A DNA stretch of 64,000 bases from Sanguinoderma infundibulare (Eukaryota > Basidiomycota > Agaricomycetes > Polyporales > Polyporaceae): contig JAVLRN010000014.1 in assembly GCA_032821775.1 (NCBI GenBank), positions 310,001-374,000 of the forward strand, given 5' to 3'. Of this stretch, positions 30,361-41,069 are shown one piece after another (position 1 is the first letter of the stretch; every line of letters starts with the position of its first letter). The notes under the pieces were generated by a model that was not told where the DNA came from, ran no database searches, and saw nothing but the letters and a program-made list of their open reading frames with translations. Made by a program: the position numbers and the translations under genes.

Positions 30361-30445
30361 TGGTTGGGATGTAGAGGCGTGGGATGTGGAGGAGTGGGAT
30401 GCGGACGAGTGGGATGTGGACGAGTGGGATGTGGACGAGTGCTCG
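30361..30445. repeat. 15-bp minisatellite in the 5' leader of zinc-finger gene 2
   Basis: About five imperfect tandem units of GAGTGGGATGTGGAC begin a few bases upstream of the start codon (ATG at 30354 on the minus strand). The corresponding place in copy 1 (around 17465) has a single similar unit, so the array is specific to copy 2. Confidence 0.7.
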
Positions 30446-30871
30446 ATAGGCAGAGGGGATGGTGGCCTCAGAGGAGCGATGTGATCGGGAGTGAGGGAGC
30501 GATGTTGTGGGGCGAGGAAAGGCGACTCTGCAAGGTCGGGGTTGAGTTCCAGGAGCCAAGGCGGCCCCTCCTTTATACCTGTCCATCCTGGCACCAATTG
30601 CCTCTCGATTGCCCTCTGGACGAGCGGGATTGCTTTTCGCCATCTATAGCAGGTCACAATCACAACCAAACAACCACACCCTGTGCACCCACCGTGTCCT
30701 GCCGCACATGATAATTGCGACCAGCGTTGTTTGCTGGTGTTGTATGTGTTAGTTTGTTTGTTCCTCCCCCCGCCCTTACCATTCCAGGCGATTCCTCCTC
30801 CGCACATGTATGCAGATGTTTGTCCCGTCCCGTGCCCTGACCTCTATCCCAACTGCGAGCGCCACCCCGCC

Positions 30872-31486
30872 CTAGCAACTGTTGTGGACGGTGTCCACAG
30901 CCATGAACCACTCGGTCGACCATGGATCCCTAAATTGTTCTTCGAGTTTATCAATACACGTATAGGCTTGAGACAGGCTCTGTACGAACCATCCTACTCT
31001 CCTACCAGTGCTCCCCGTTGCTCGCTGCCCCGACACTGTCTTCCCGAGGCTCGCTCCCACACGTGACCCCGTCGGGCCGCGTGCGCGCACAGCCCAGCAC
31101 TCGTTGTTTGCGGGAGCCTCGGCCAGGCCGTCAAGCAAGGTTGCAATAACTCTGTCGTTGTCGACAATCCGTGAGGAAAACCCGAGATCCGTGACATGGC
31201 CGCATACTGTTTTGTGGTCAATCAGCGCTGGGCCACGCAGAGCATGATCCGAATCACCTTTCATAACGAATACTGAGGTGGTATTATCCTCCTCCCTTCC
31301 AGACGTTGAATGGGAGCCGAGCCGCCAGTTGGAAAAAACTGACGGAACGGGATCGTTGTGGTGGACGTTGAGGACAAATCGTTTGACGACGTCGCTGAAA
31401 CAAGGGCGGCGCCTGGCCGGCGCTTCGGGCCGCCCGAGTGACAAGACAATTTTCGGCAGTCTCAGCCGCCTATGCGCCTTTTCCAC
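30872..31486 (-). CDS. Unknown protein U, 204 aa, conserved next to zinc-finger genes
   Basis: Not recognised. It is a single open frame of 205 codons with no predicted intron, about 0.5 kb upstream of zinc-finger gene 2 on the same strand. Related sequence occurs upstream of zinc-finger gene 1 (17950-18240) and gene 3 (37330-37640), and a partial copy lies at 42421-42786. Landmarks: RRRPCFSDVVKRFVLNV, NTTSVFVMKGDSDHALRG, GRRVGWFVQSLSQAY, DPWSTEWFMAVD. The copies next to genes 1 and 3 are disrupted. It could be one exon of a larger gene, or only a conserved flank that happens to be open; protein-level resemblance between diverged copies favours a former coding sequence. Confidence 0.35.
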   Translation of the reverse strand: MEKAHRRLRLPKIVLSLGRPEAPARRRPCFSDVVKRFVLNVHHNDPVPSVFSNWRLGSHSTSGREEDNTTSVFVMKGDSDHALRGPALIDHKTVCGHVTDLGFSSRIVDNDRVIATLLDGLAEAPANNECWAVRARGPTGSRVGASLGKTVSGQRATGSTGRRVGWFVQSLSQAYTCIDKLEEQFRDPWSTEWFMAVDTVHNSC

Positions 31487-31850
31487 CTCTTCCCAACTCT
31501 TCCTGCGACCCCACTCGCGCCCGACCCGTCAATATGACTTTCCTCACCCGCTAATGCAAGTAGCCGTAGTCCCATATAACGACCGAGCTCGGTGGACTAT
31601 CGCGCCGTACCTGTGACAGACAGCACGGAGGACGAGCGGCTAGGACCACGCAAACAGTGTCCAAGAAGTACGGGGAGGAAGTGAAGTACTGTGTCGTTCG
31701 TTTGGTGAGTAGAAGTTCCTTATCATCCGTATGCAAGATATTCTGACCTTGACCCTTCAGGCGAGCGACGACCTTGTTTCTTCGCGCATTAGCCCGCACC
31801 CCTCCCACCTTCCTGCGTCAGCCGCGCTGAGGGACCATATCTCCATACGT
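31205..31850. repeat. Segment duplicated at 42411-43030
   Basis: Starts ACTGTTTTGTGGTCAATCAG and runs through CATACGTCC with about 85-90 percent identity by eye to the downstream copy. It contains the 5' end of sequence U and about 360 bp beyond it. Confidence 0.75.
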
Positions 31851-32149
31851 CCCCGCCCGCCGGCAATACGGGCGGAGGCAAATGAAACTTTCTACCCCAC
31901 GCCCTTTTTCACCGTCCTCGTATCGACGAGCCCAAGCCTGTACGTTCCCTGCGAGAAGTCGAGCAGCGTTAGCTTCAGTGAGTCGGCGCACACGAAAAAC
32001 GTGAGGACGTACGTCAGTCAGTCTTGCCAGCGACAACAACCTCTTGAACCAGCTGACCCACCCCATCGCGCAACCACCGTTCCACGAATGCGACCTCCCC
32101 GTCCTCCACGCCTGCCGCCGCCTCCAGCCCACGCATGACGACAGATAGC

Positions 32150-33795
32150 TTCCGGACAGGCTTACAATGGCCAGCAGGCTGTCCTCGAGCGTCGTTTCGA
32201 GCGTTTAACAGCACTCGCCCCACGCAGCTCTTGCCTCGTCGCCGCGCTGCAGGCTTTTTGCGACCGTCGCAGCATCAGAAGGTGACTGGGGTATCTGAAA
32301 CCAAGCCGAAGTCGCACGCCAGCGTGAGGTCCTCCAAGTCCGGACACGGGAACGCGCCGTTTGTTAGCAACCGCTTTCCGAGGACGGGCATGGCGTCTTG
32401 CGTGGTCTGATGCTCCGCGCACGAGAGGCGAAGGGGCTGCGGGAGGTCGCACAGAAGCGTTGTCCAGTATCCCTTCTGGTCTGCATCTGACGAGGGGCGC
32501 GCCTTGCCCGCGACGCAGGTGACACGGCGCGCGGGCGCTAGGGCGTGCGCGAGCTTGTGCGTGAACCTCGAGACGGTGTCGAGCTCGTCCGTGGCGAGCA
32601 AGATGCGGACGGGACGCGCGCTCTCGCCGTATGCCTCCCACCGCGTCGCCCGGTGGTTATGGGTCTGGGAGCTCAAGGCGATGTCGAGCCTGAGCTCGGC
32701 GTGCGGCGTTGGGCGAAAGAGGCCGAGGCTCGGAAAGATTGGAGCGGGGATCCCTTTGCTGGTGTACTTGACTCGGCTCGAGCACGAGGGAGGTCGTCGG
32801 GGGGAAGGAGAGACGGGATAGGAAGAGCGGGATGTATCCGGCCTTCTCCTGCATCTCGAGGCGGCACAGCCGAAAGAGATGGGCAGTCTTCGTCAGAGCT
32901 GGTCTTGGGCAGGTGCATTGTCCGCATTCGTTGCACCGGAACAGGCTGTAGACTACGTGCAAGGTCTCCAAGTTCGGGAAGTATTCAAGAGCATCGTGGG
33001 CCAGCCGCAATGGGGTGCCGTATCGGGAGATGGGCAGTATGCAAACGACGGAGGACACGAGTTTGAGGTGACGTCGTGAGGTGTAGGACGTGACGGGAAG
33101 CATGAGATCTGTGCGGTGAAGACGGAGCGCGTGGAGTACAGGATTGGAGGGAAATCCAAGGTCAAAACAAGGTGTCCTCGAAGTGGATATGGTGGGCTGC
33201 AGTTGAGGATTGCGAGATCCTTGAGGCGAGGCAGATGTTGTTTTAGGAGCTCTTTAATTCCGACTATGTCCTCGTATATAGCGCGCGACACTGACAGAGG
33301 AGACACGGTTGGAATGAAGCGCCAAGTCGTCCACGAGATCAGGCTAAAAGTGCGAGATACGCAAGGCAAGGCTCCGGGGTGCCGATCGCGAGATTGCTAC
33401 CTTGAAGCGAGGCATGTGCCATTTCCTGTTCCACGAAGCCCAGATCGGCAAGCCGAGGAGGTTCGCCCAGAACTGAGGCGTCTTGAGGACGAGCCTCCTC
33501 CAGCACGGACAGACGCGCAGAACGGGCAGGCTGTATCTGCGCATCGCGGTCGGGTGCAAGTTGGCGAAGATCTCCATGGGAGGTACTGGTGGATGGGTGC
33601 TGCGTCGTTGTAAACGGAGCGGAGCGCGCGAATGTTGGATTTGGCTTCGTAGACAGCCTCGCTAGTAGCGGCAGGACTACATATCTGGCAAAGGGACTGA
33701 ATGCCACTCCGATGCGCAGTGATTCTCGACACGCACTATTCCTGAACTTCGGTATGCGGGAATGTCCTGTCCTCCTCGGCGAGCTGGCGTTCCGC
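32150..33795 (-). pseudogene. F-box/leucine-rich-like gene, disrupted
   Basis: Substrate receptors of this type normally bind Skp1 in SCF ubiquitin ligases. On the minus strand the pieces run in order: SEAVYEAKSNIRALRSVYND then APIHQYLP; in a shifted frame MEIFANLHPTAMRRYS, VCPCWRRLVLKTPQFWANLL, which resembles the agaricomycete F-box core; then, in further frames, ALHSNRVSSVSV, LPRLKDLAILNC, ALEYFPNLETLHVVYSLFRC and PCPDLEDLTLACDFG. The frame changes within the F-box itself (about 33577) and again after 33344 without plausible introns, so the gene looks dead. Assignment is by pattern only. Confidence 0.5.
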
Positions 33796-35374
33796 TAAAG
33801 GGGCCCGATGGTGACCTACATCGAGATTAATGCATGGGTTCTAGTGTATGGAAAAGGCAACATACATAGCTGTTGGTTTTCAGTCGTGGTGCCCGCCAGC
33901 AGGGCAAGGTCCCCTAGGTAAAGCAGCTCATCGAGACCGGCCTGCACATCAAGAAGTGGTGTGGAAGTTGCGGGTCACCGCGAAAGCGACTGCATGGAGT
34001 GAGCTACGTAAGTGGTCTCAAGTGAGTCACTTACATGTGAACATCAGTGTGTGGCTGCCACAGATTGTCGATTCGACTCAGGCAATTGATGCACGCCAGC
34101 GCCCCTATGTGTAAGTATTGTTAGATTAATTGAATAGAGTCGACCTCAATCCTAACGTACTTACCGAAGCGAGGCAGTAAATAACGAAGGTTCAACTGCC
34201 AGCTTCTGACATTGTCTGACATGCAAAAGACTGACATTCAGTTGCAACTTGCTTCGTGCCTACCCAAAGAACGGTGAGCTGAAGTTGGCGAGAGCGTCCC
34301 TCTCCCTCCGCGTCTGGTTCGACGTCTGCATAGTGAACGTAGCACAGGTGTGTTGCGTTCCGCCTTGTCTTCGTTTTAGTCTGCGTCGAGTAGGCTACGT
34401 ATTAAGGCTCGTTGAAGGTGACGAGTTGCAAGCGCTGGTAGCCAAAATTCGGCGCGTGTCCGTCATGATAGGCGCGCGATCGAGATAAAGATTTTACTCA
34501 CCGTCGATGACGGTTGGCAACTTGCCAAACCTGGAAATCGAACTCGGTCGCATAATAAAACTGTATGGGAAGAGTGAGCGCATCGTCTGCGTGAGTCAAA
34601 CAGCGCATGATAACTCTACCCTGATGTAAATGCTTTCAAATTGAACCTCTTTCTCAGGGTCGGGAAATGGGAGCGCCGATTCATATGCACCCCTCTACGA
34701 GCAAATGAGTCTCGAGAAGGACACACAATGTCTGTCATAGACTGCCCTATCACTAATAGTACAGCCAAGGTACGACTCGCACGTGCAACACGCGATTGGT
34801 ATCATAACCATTGAAGTCTAAAGCGAAGCTACGGCGGAAACAGAGAACAAAGTAGGAATGCGAGCGATACAAATGGAACGTGAGAGTGGGGGTGTCATAA
34901 TTTAAGAAGGGTATAACGATGCAAGGGTATAACGATGCAGACCCGACGTGGTATAAGGTCCATGATGTGGGGTCTGTGGATGTGACGGATTCCGAGAACG
35001 ACCCATAACCACGGCGTCCATGTCTGAGCTGTGCATCTCATATCTATGTAAGGACGCGAAGAAAGGCAGCCACACTGAACATGGGGATGACAGAGAAACA
35101 ATAGCGAATGTGACGCTAGAAATACAAGGCGTGATAAAGCGCGTGCCGAAATGCGAGGATATCCAGGGTCTAAGAGGTACAGTAAAGGGGTACTAGTCCG
35201 TGATGCCAATAATGATATGCGATATGATACAATGAGATTTTCGACGATGTCGATGCAAGTGATGATAAGCATGACAACAAAATAGAGGAGGAGAGAAGAA
35301 GATGGACGAGACAGGAGAAGGATGAAATCGAGACGGAGATGGTGAAAGGAGCCGAAGACGAGAAAGGGCACCGA
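33796..35374. repeat. 3' flank of zinc-finger gene 3 with FunK1 tail relic
   Basis: No gene recognised. 34287-34380 aligns with the final coding bases of FunK1 gene A (shared blocks such as GCGAGAGC, CCCTCTC and TCCGCCTTG in register). 34288-34535 and 34695-34990 match the 3' flank of zinc-finger gene 1. Confidence 0.55.
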
Positions 35375-36973
35375 TCACAAGCCCAGGATTGCCAGGATTG
35401 CGTTGTACTCGTTGAGCTCGGCCGACAACATGGCCGGACTCGGGGTGTAATAGGCGGGGCGCAATCCCAGCCCCGCGTTCACCATGTTCGTCTGCTCGTC
35501 CGTATTTGACGGAGGGACGGGGAGCATGAGCGCGCTCGGGTCGATCGTCCCGTTGACCACAACAGGCCGTGAGGGCAGTGGCTGCGAGGGCGGGGGGAGC
35601 GGGGAGAAGAGAGCATCGTCGAACGAGAAGTCCGGCCCCCTGCTCACGCGCTTGGGCTCGGGTGCGGCCGACCATTGGTCCCTCGTCGCCATCCACCGCT
35701 CTGCGCACGCCTGACTAGGGTCGCGGAGCGTGACCTTGCTCGGGTCGATCATGCCGTCAAACACAATAGGGAATGAAGACGGTGGTGGTGATGGCGGTAG
35801 CGAAAGGAAGAGGAGACCGTCGTACAAGGTGATGTCCTGCCCAATGCTCGCGGACTCTGGCGTGGCCGACCACAAGTCCGGTGTCGTCATCTCCGGCATC
35901 GGGCTCGCTTGTAATGAGGTGACCGCTTGGAAGCGCAGGGGGAAGGGCGAGCCCTCGGATGGGGTCTGGACGCCGCGCTGACCATTAATGAGCGAGTTCA
36001 CGTCCAGCGCGGGGAGCCGCGGGCAGGCGGACGAGGGGTAGGTCGCGCCGAACGCATCCAAGGAGTTGTCGAACTCGTCCTCCTCCTCGGGGTCAACCAC
36101 ACCCTTCACAGCAGGCTTCCTCGGCTGGCTCCTCTTCTTACGCGCGAGCGTAGGCCGGCGGGCGGTCCGGGTGGAGACTTTTTCGGTGCTTGGGAGAGGA
36201 AAGTCGCCCGATGGATACGGCACGCCTAACTCTGCAAGCTGCGTCGCCAGCGTCGACTCCGGGTCCAGAAACAGCTTCTCCATGTATGCCCTCTCGGCCT
36301 CCACGTTATCCTCGACGTCGTCCGGAAAGAACAGGAACACATGCTTCTCGCGCGGGAAACTACGACGCTGTCCAACCGCTGTAATCTTGTGGCCCTCGTG
36401 CATTTCGGTTTGGTGCCGCTTGAGACTCCCGCGATAGGCGTATCGCGCCGAACAGGTCCCAATCGTCCCGTCTGGCTTGACCCACGTCCGAAGGCATTCA
36501 TACTTGTTGTGAGCACCGCTGAATGAGCGCGCAGCGTGAGCGACCGTCCACAGACGAGAAAGACCCAACCTGACACTTACTGGACTTTCTCCATGTGATC
36601 CTTTTTGTTGCTCAGCTGGCGGAAGCCGACGCCCGCTTCCGCGCAGCCCGGTTTGTCGCAGAGGAACTCGCTAGACGCTCTAATCAGCCAAGATGGCGGG
36701 GGAGAGTGACAGTGGTTACGCACCACTCGGTGTGGACCCCCAGATGACGCCTGTAATCGTCGCCAGGGCGGCCGACGGACTCCTCGCAGTTTGGAAAAGT
36801 GCAACACACCTGGGTACGGCAACGAGGTGTCGGTGGACGCAAGCAGACTGTTGACGGACTCCATGACTTACCCGTATGTCTGGGTTCACCCTGGAATCCG
36901 TTTTGTGGAATACCACAGCCTTCCGAGCGGGATAATGCAAATACAAGGAATCCGACTTGCGAATGGGTGCCAT
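35375..36973 (-). CDS. C2H2 zinc-finger protein, copy 3 (diverged, internal tail duplication)
   Basis: Exons in reading order: 36973-36872, 36809-36724, 36670-36581 and 36518-35375; introns of 62, 53 and 62 nt, equal to copy 2; 473 aa. It starts MAPIRKSD. Finger 1: CTFPNC...YRRHLGVHTE (C-x4-C-x12-H-x3-H). Finger 2: CDKPGC...KKDHMEKVH with the last His (93) split by intron 3. Finger 3: C101-x13-C115-x12-H128-x4-H133. A basic stretch (TLARKKRSQPRKP) may be an NLS, followed by acidic DPEEEDEFDNS. The tail holds two tandem copies of a 60-residue unit, each with an LWSA/QWSA start, a Pro-rich core and a DP motif (FDGMIDPSKVTL and VNGTIDPSALML). The acceptor of intron 2 was chosen at 36671 because the nearer AG would create a stop. 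Confidence 0.82.
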
Positions 36974-37061
36974 CGTATGGTCAGGAGGGAGTATGGGTAG
37001 AGTGACTTCGGAGGAGTAGCAGAGTCCGGAGGGAGGGAGGGATGTGGCAAAGCGCTAAACG

Positions 37062-38572
37062 ACCCCGCTTTATAGGTGTCCATCCCGGCTCCGTTGCCTC
37101 CCGATTGTTCTATGGACTAGCACGAATTGCGCTTGGCCGTCCAAAGCTTGTCACAATGAGAACCAAACAACCGGGCTCCTGCGGACGCAATGACCGTCGC
37201 ATGTCCTGCCGGACATGGCAATTTCGGACAGCCTTGCTTGCGCTACGCTTCCCATTATAGGCCGCTGACACTCCGCGCGTGTCTGCAGATGTTTGTCCTG
37301 TCCGGCCTCCTGACCGACCTGACCACTATCAGCCGCTATCCTTCCCTCTGGCTGCTCCACAGCCCTGGTGACGTTCGAGGATGTGGAGGTTCTCACTGCC
37401 CAGTGCCACTCAGTTGGCCAGCCTTCCTTGGATTGATCTTTGAGTGTTTCTATGGCAAAATATTCTCGAGCTAGCCTGTGGAGATGCCCTACTTTCCGGC
37501 CAGTGCGCCTTCGTCTAGCACGACACAGCCCGAGTCGCACGGCGTGACAACCTGTCCTGGACTCTGGGCGAAAACGCCATGCAAATGTTCCAACCTTTGT
37601 CTCATGGTAAAGCGCAAGGCCGTGACACAGCCGTATCATTTATTTCGTGCCACTGACGGCCACGCAGAATATGAGCTGAGTAATAGCACAGGGTGCTAAA
37701 AGAGTATCCTTCCAGTTCAAGGAACAGGCGGTGGTGCAGCGAGAACTAATCATCCGGGCCTATGGCATGGCTGCAGCTGCGCCCACATCCTGGGCTTCCT
37801 TTGTCCGAACACCACGGCCAAACATGATGACCGCACGCCGGAAACAAGAAGGACTAGAAATGGACCTTCGCACGTCTGAGCTGTTCCTGTAAGCGACATC
37901 CCCCATTGTCTGTGTCGGCAGTCGCTCTGGCCGGACACAGATCGCATTCATTGGCGCTCTGTGCTGGCTCACAGTAGATGAGCATATCATGCCCTCCGAC
38001 GCGACGACTGTAGTATACGTCTTTGCAGCGGACAGAAATCCCTTCACAATAAGGGTGGTCCTCGACCGGAGGCTCTGATAGACCCCTTCCTAGACATGGT
38101 CTAAAGCACAGGCACCCTCGTTGGAAGCGACTCGCCGCTGCGGAGGGATTTTCTGTCATGGTAATTTGCCCAGAAGGGACCGAAGTACTAGTACTCACGA
38201 GCACCACGAATTCCCGAGAGCACTTGCGCCAATAGGATACAGAGTTTTATGTATGTTGGACCGGACAACGCATCCGCTTTGCGTCGAGCCGAGTGCCAAG
38301 GCAGCATGTCCGTCCGAGCCGCCGCCGTTCTTCTCAGGTCGCAGTGGAGCAGAAGCCTGTCCTAAACGGTAGCCGAATACACAGTAAGCTTTGTGACGTA
38401 GAAGTATTAGGACGGAGTACGACGCAGCTGTCGTTGTGGAAAACTTGAAAAGCGGTGTCGTCGGGAAGCGTCGGGAGGCGCTTGACCCGATTTGGAGAGC
38501 GGCTTCGCGGACCGGCCCGACGTTGAAAACTCTGAATTTGACCGAATCTGACCTCCTCCGCTTCTTCAGCCT
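37062..38572. repeat. Upstream block of zinc-finger locus 3, near copy of 17660-19232
   Basis: The copy of the 1.57-kb block described for locus 1, beginning CGCTTTATAGGTGTCCATCC and ending near the start of the unknown gene at 38659. The minus strand carries a decayed copy of sequence U (37151-37640). Confidence 0.75.
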
Positions 38573-38658
38573 CCGTGACCACTTGGGCCGACCACTACTT
38601 GGTGTACTCTGCCCCACCACCGCTGTCGTCTCTCTGCTCAACGCTTCCCTTTGTTGTA

Positions 38659-39365
38659 ATGGATGAGATCTCTGAGCCAAACCCATTGCCTCTTCCAGAC
38701 CTTCCTTCTGCTCTCAGCGAGGATTTGGCCTCGAATCCCGTTCCTCACGGTCCCGAATCTGCACCTGATGCACAACGATCCCCCGATTCAGATCCACCAA
38801 AGCTGCCCTTGCGCAAGTTTATCTGGGGTGTACGTTTTCTTTTTCTTTTTCTTTGCGTGTTACAGCCCCTGATGACCAGTACAATAGAAGAGTCATCAGG
38901 GATGCACTTCCAACCCCCGTCATTCCGCCCTGGCTCGACCCCCTCGATGTCGACACCGACGACCCCAGGAAACTCCCTCTATGTTGGTATGGAGTACCGT
39001 TCTTTGCGGAGGTGGTGTTCGCGCATTCCCAACGCATCGGAGTCGACGTCTACATGAAGTACCGTTACCTGGACGTCAAGCCCGGAGACTTCGACATGTA
39101 CAGGACGTGGCCAAGGCTGGTCAAGTGGTTCGAGGACCGGTCGACACTCACCATGCATCTCCGTCCGGTGTGGGGGAACTCGACACCCATCCTCACCTTC
39201 TTCCACAACCGCGAAATCCCTCGTGTCACGAAGGAGATGTGGGAGCAGATTGGCGACTTGCTGGACGATATGGGTTATCCGGATGTCGAGCCGAAGTGGT
39301 ACCTCGATGACCGACTGGAGGTGAGTCGTGCGCGTATCCGCCACAGATCTGTGCTAGTGTTCTGA
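38659..39365 (+). CDS. Hypothetical two-exon protein
   Basis: Not recognised. Exon 1 38659-38829 (57 codons: acidic, Pro-rich, starting MDEISEPNPLPLPDL), intron 38830-38879 (50 nt; GTACGT donor, pyrimidine-rich, ACCAG acceptor), exon 2 38880-39365; 218 aa. Exon 2 looks globular, with W, Y and F spread along it (DVYMKYRYLDVKPGDFDMY, WPRLVKWFEDR, MWEQIGDLLDDMGYPDVEP). A donor-like GAG/GTGAGT at about 39319 could lead to another exon near 39385, which would change the C terminus. An alternative 40-nt intron ending at 38865 is possible. The promoter lies in the duplicated block 37062-38572, whose other copy (locus 1) has no matching gene after it. Confidence 0.5.
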
Positions 39366-40502
39366 TGCTGCCCACCAATATTAGGGGACGTGTTGTCGTT
39401 TTCAATACTGTGTTCCAGATTCATTATCGCTTTGCATCATTCTCGTTTTGTACAATATCACAGACACAGGCATCCTCTTGTGCTGCCTGACCTTCTTCCT
39501 CTGCACGTCTAGTTTCCTTCGTCAACGGTCTTGCTACGAATCTTTTGTTCATCGTGTGACGCAAGTAAGTGCCAAGCTTATGGTGTCATAAAAGGTGGAA
39601 ATGCGACCATGGGGCAGATGGCTGGTAGAACGGCGTGGTGCGAGACGTCATTCTTGCCACCTGCCGCACGGATCGCTGGAGTGTAAAGGGGTAAGTGCAC
39701 TCCTCGACTCATTTGCCTACCATCGCCCCCTCTATTATCTCTAGCACGACTCGCGCACCGCAACCGTACATTGCAGTCGTCAGCGCCGCAGTTGCCGACG
39801 CAACCCTCGGAATTTGCGGATCCAGGATTCTCACAAACTCCATACACGCGCCGTCGCCATGGATGGGCTCGTGGAGGACCGCGAAGGGTTCATTCCTGCC
39901 ATTCTACGTCCCCCTACCGACCCGCCATTTCCTCCCGCGACAGGTGCCTTGGTTTCCGTTGCGTACCAATGAAATTCGATGAGATGTCTTTGGATCTCCA
40001 GCCATCGATGAACGAGTGTCAAGGAGCTGCCATGGGGACACCGATCGTATAGTTGCCCGTCATGTTCAAGCCTTGGAGTTCTGCAAGGCTTGCGGTCCCC
40101 CGCCCTTCTTTCCTCCTGTTTAGGGTGAGTACATATGTATTTCGCTTGCCTGCGGCGAGAACTTATATTATCCCTGTAGCTTATCACACGTACGTTTGCT
40201 TCGGCAACAGGGTCTTCATTCAGTTCATAAGGGTCGCTGCAGCTCGTGCTTCGGTCACATTGAACGCCAATTTCGAGACGTTCGATCGTGAGTGTTTCCA
40301 GGCGCGTACCTATCGTTTCACCTAAGCCGCTCGATTGGGTACGTAATCTGCACCTCGGAGTCATGGACCATTGATCCCTGATGCCTCTTAGGAATATACG
40401 TGGTCCGGATATGTGGCTGCTCGACACCGCTCGTGCGGAACTACGCTTCTTCCTCGGTCTTGAAAAAGTACCGGGGGTTACGCCATCCTCTCTCACCGCT
40501 AG
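39366..40502. other. Interval with no recognised gene
   Basis: Only short frames on the plus strand. A long minus frame (39831-40994) overlaps the HET remnant antisense and has no family features. Upstream exons of the HET gene at 40503 would be expected here but were not recognised. Confidence 0.35.
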
Positions 40503-40964
40503 GACGACTCGGAACAAACATTTCAGGACCTCCGAGCTCTTTGCGCCCAGTGCGCCGCGTCCGGCGACCGCGTTTTCGACAAAATCCGCCGATTCTGCGA
40601 CTACATCGCCGCTCGGATGTCCTGGGTCGCCGGTCGCGAGACGACGCGTCTCGAGGACGAGGCCTACAGTCTGATGGGCATCTTCGGGATCTTCATGTCC
40701 GCGTTGTATGGTGAAGGGAGTAACGCGTTCCAGCGGCTTCAGGAGGAGATCATGAAGCGATCGGAGGACGCGTCGATCTTCGCTTGGGGGCAGGCGCTGC
40801 TCAGCGGCCCCAGGTTTCTTGTTGACAACTCCCTCCATAAGGACGACATCCTTCGCTATGACTCGAAGCCTCTGTTCTTTTCGAAGTACGACAAGTGGAC
40901 CGACACTACGCTCTTCGCTCCGTCTCCCGGCGCGTTTATCCGCGTCACAATGTCCTACGCATAA
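40503..40964 (+). pseudogene. 3' fragment of a HET-domain protein
   Basis: Open exon of 153 codons after an acceptor CCGCTAG at 40496-40502. It reads MSWVAGRETTRLEDEAYSLM, FMSALYGEGSNAFQRLQEEI, SEDASIFAWGQ, the conserved stretch that follows the HET domain in fungal heterokaryon-incompatibility proteins. The HET domain itself is not found upstream, and the frame ends at 40964 shortly after the motif. It lies directly before the truncated ferric reductase copy. Confidence 0.65.
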
Positions 40965-41069
40965 CAAACGCGGACCAGACATCTTGGTACACATCCTCCA
41001 AAGTAAGTGTACAGATTGTTCGACTCGGATAGCTGACTGTGCTCAGCGAAATCGTGACATAGCGATGCG

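Noticed and set aside
30136..30807. 223-codon minus frame spanning the start of zinc-finger gene 2 as one exon
   Set aside because: Its last part (RLHVHPGSHSHRLTRMF) is intron 1 read through. Splicing 30173-30234 restores a canonical C2H2 finger, and the same intron exists in the paralogues.
39831..40994. 387-codon minus frame
   Set aside because: Runs antisense through the HET remnant (40503-40964), which has a clear family sequence on the plus strand.
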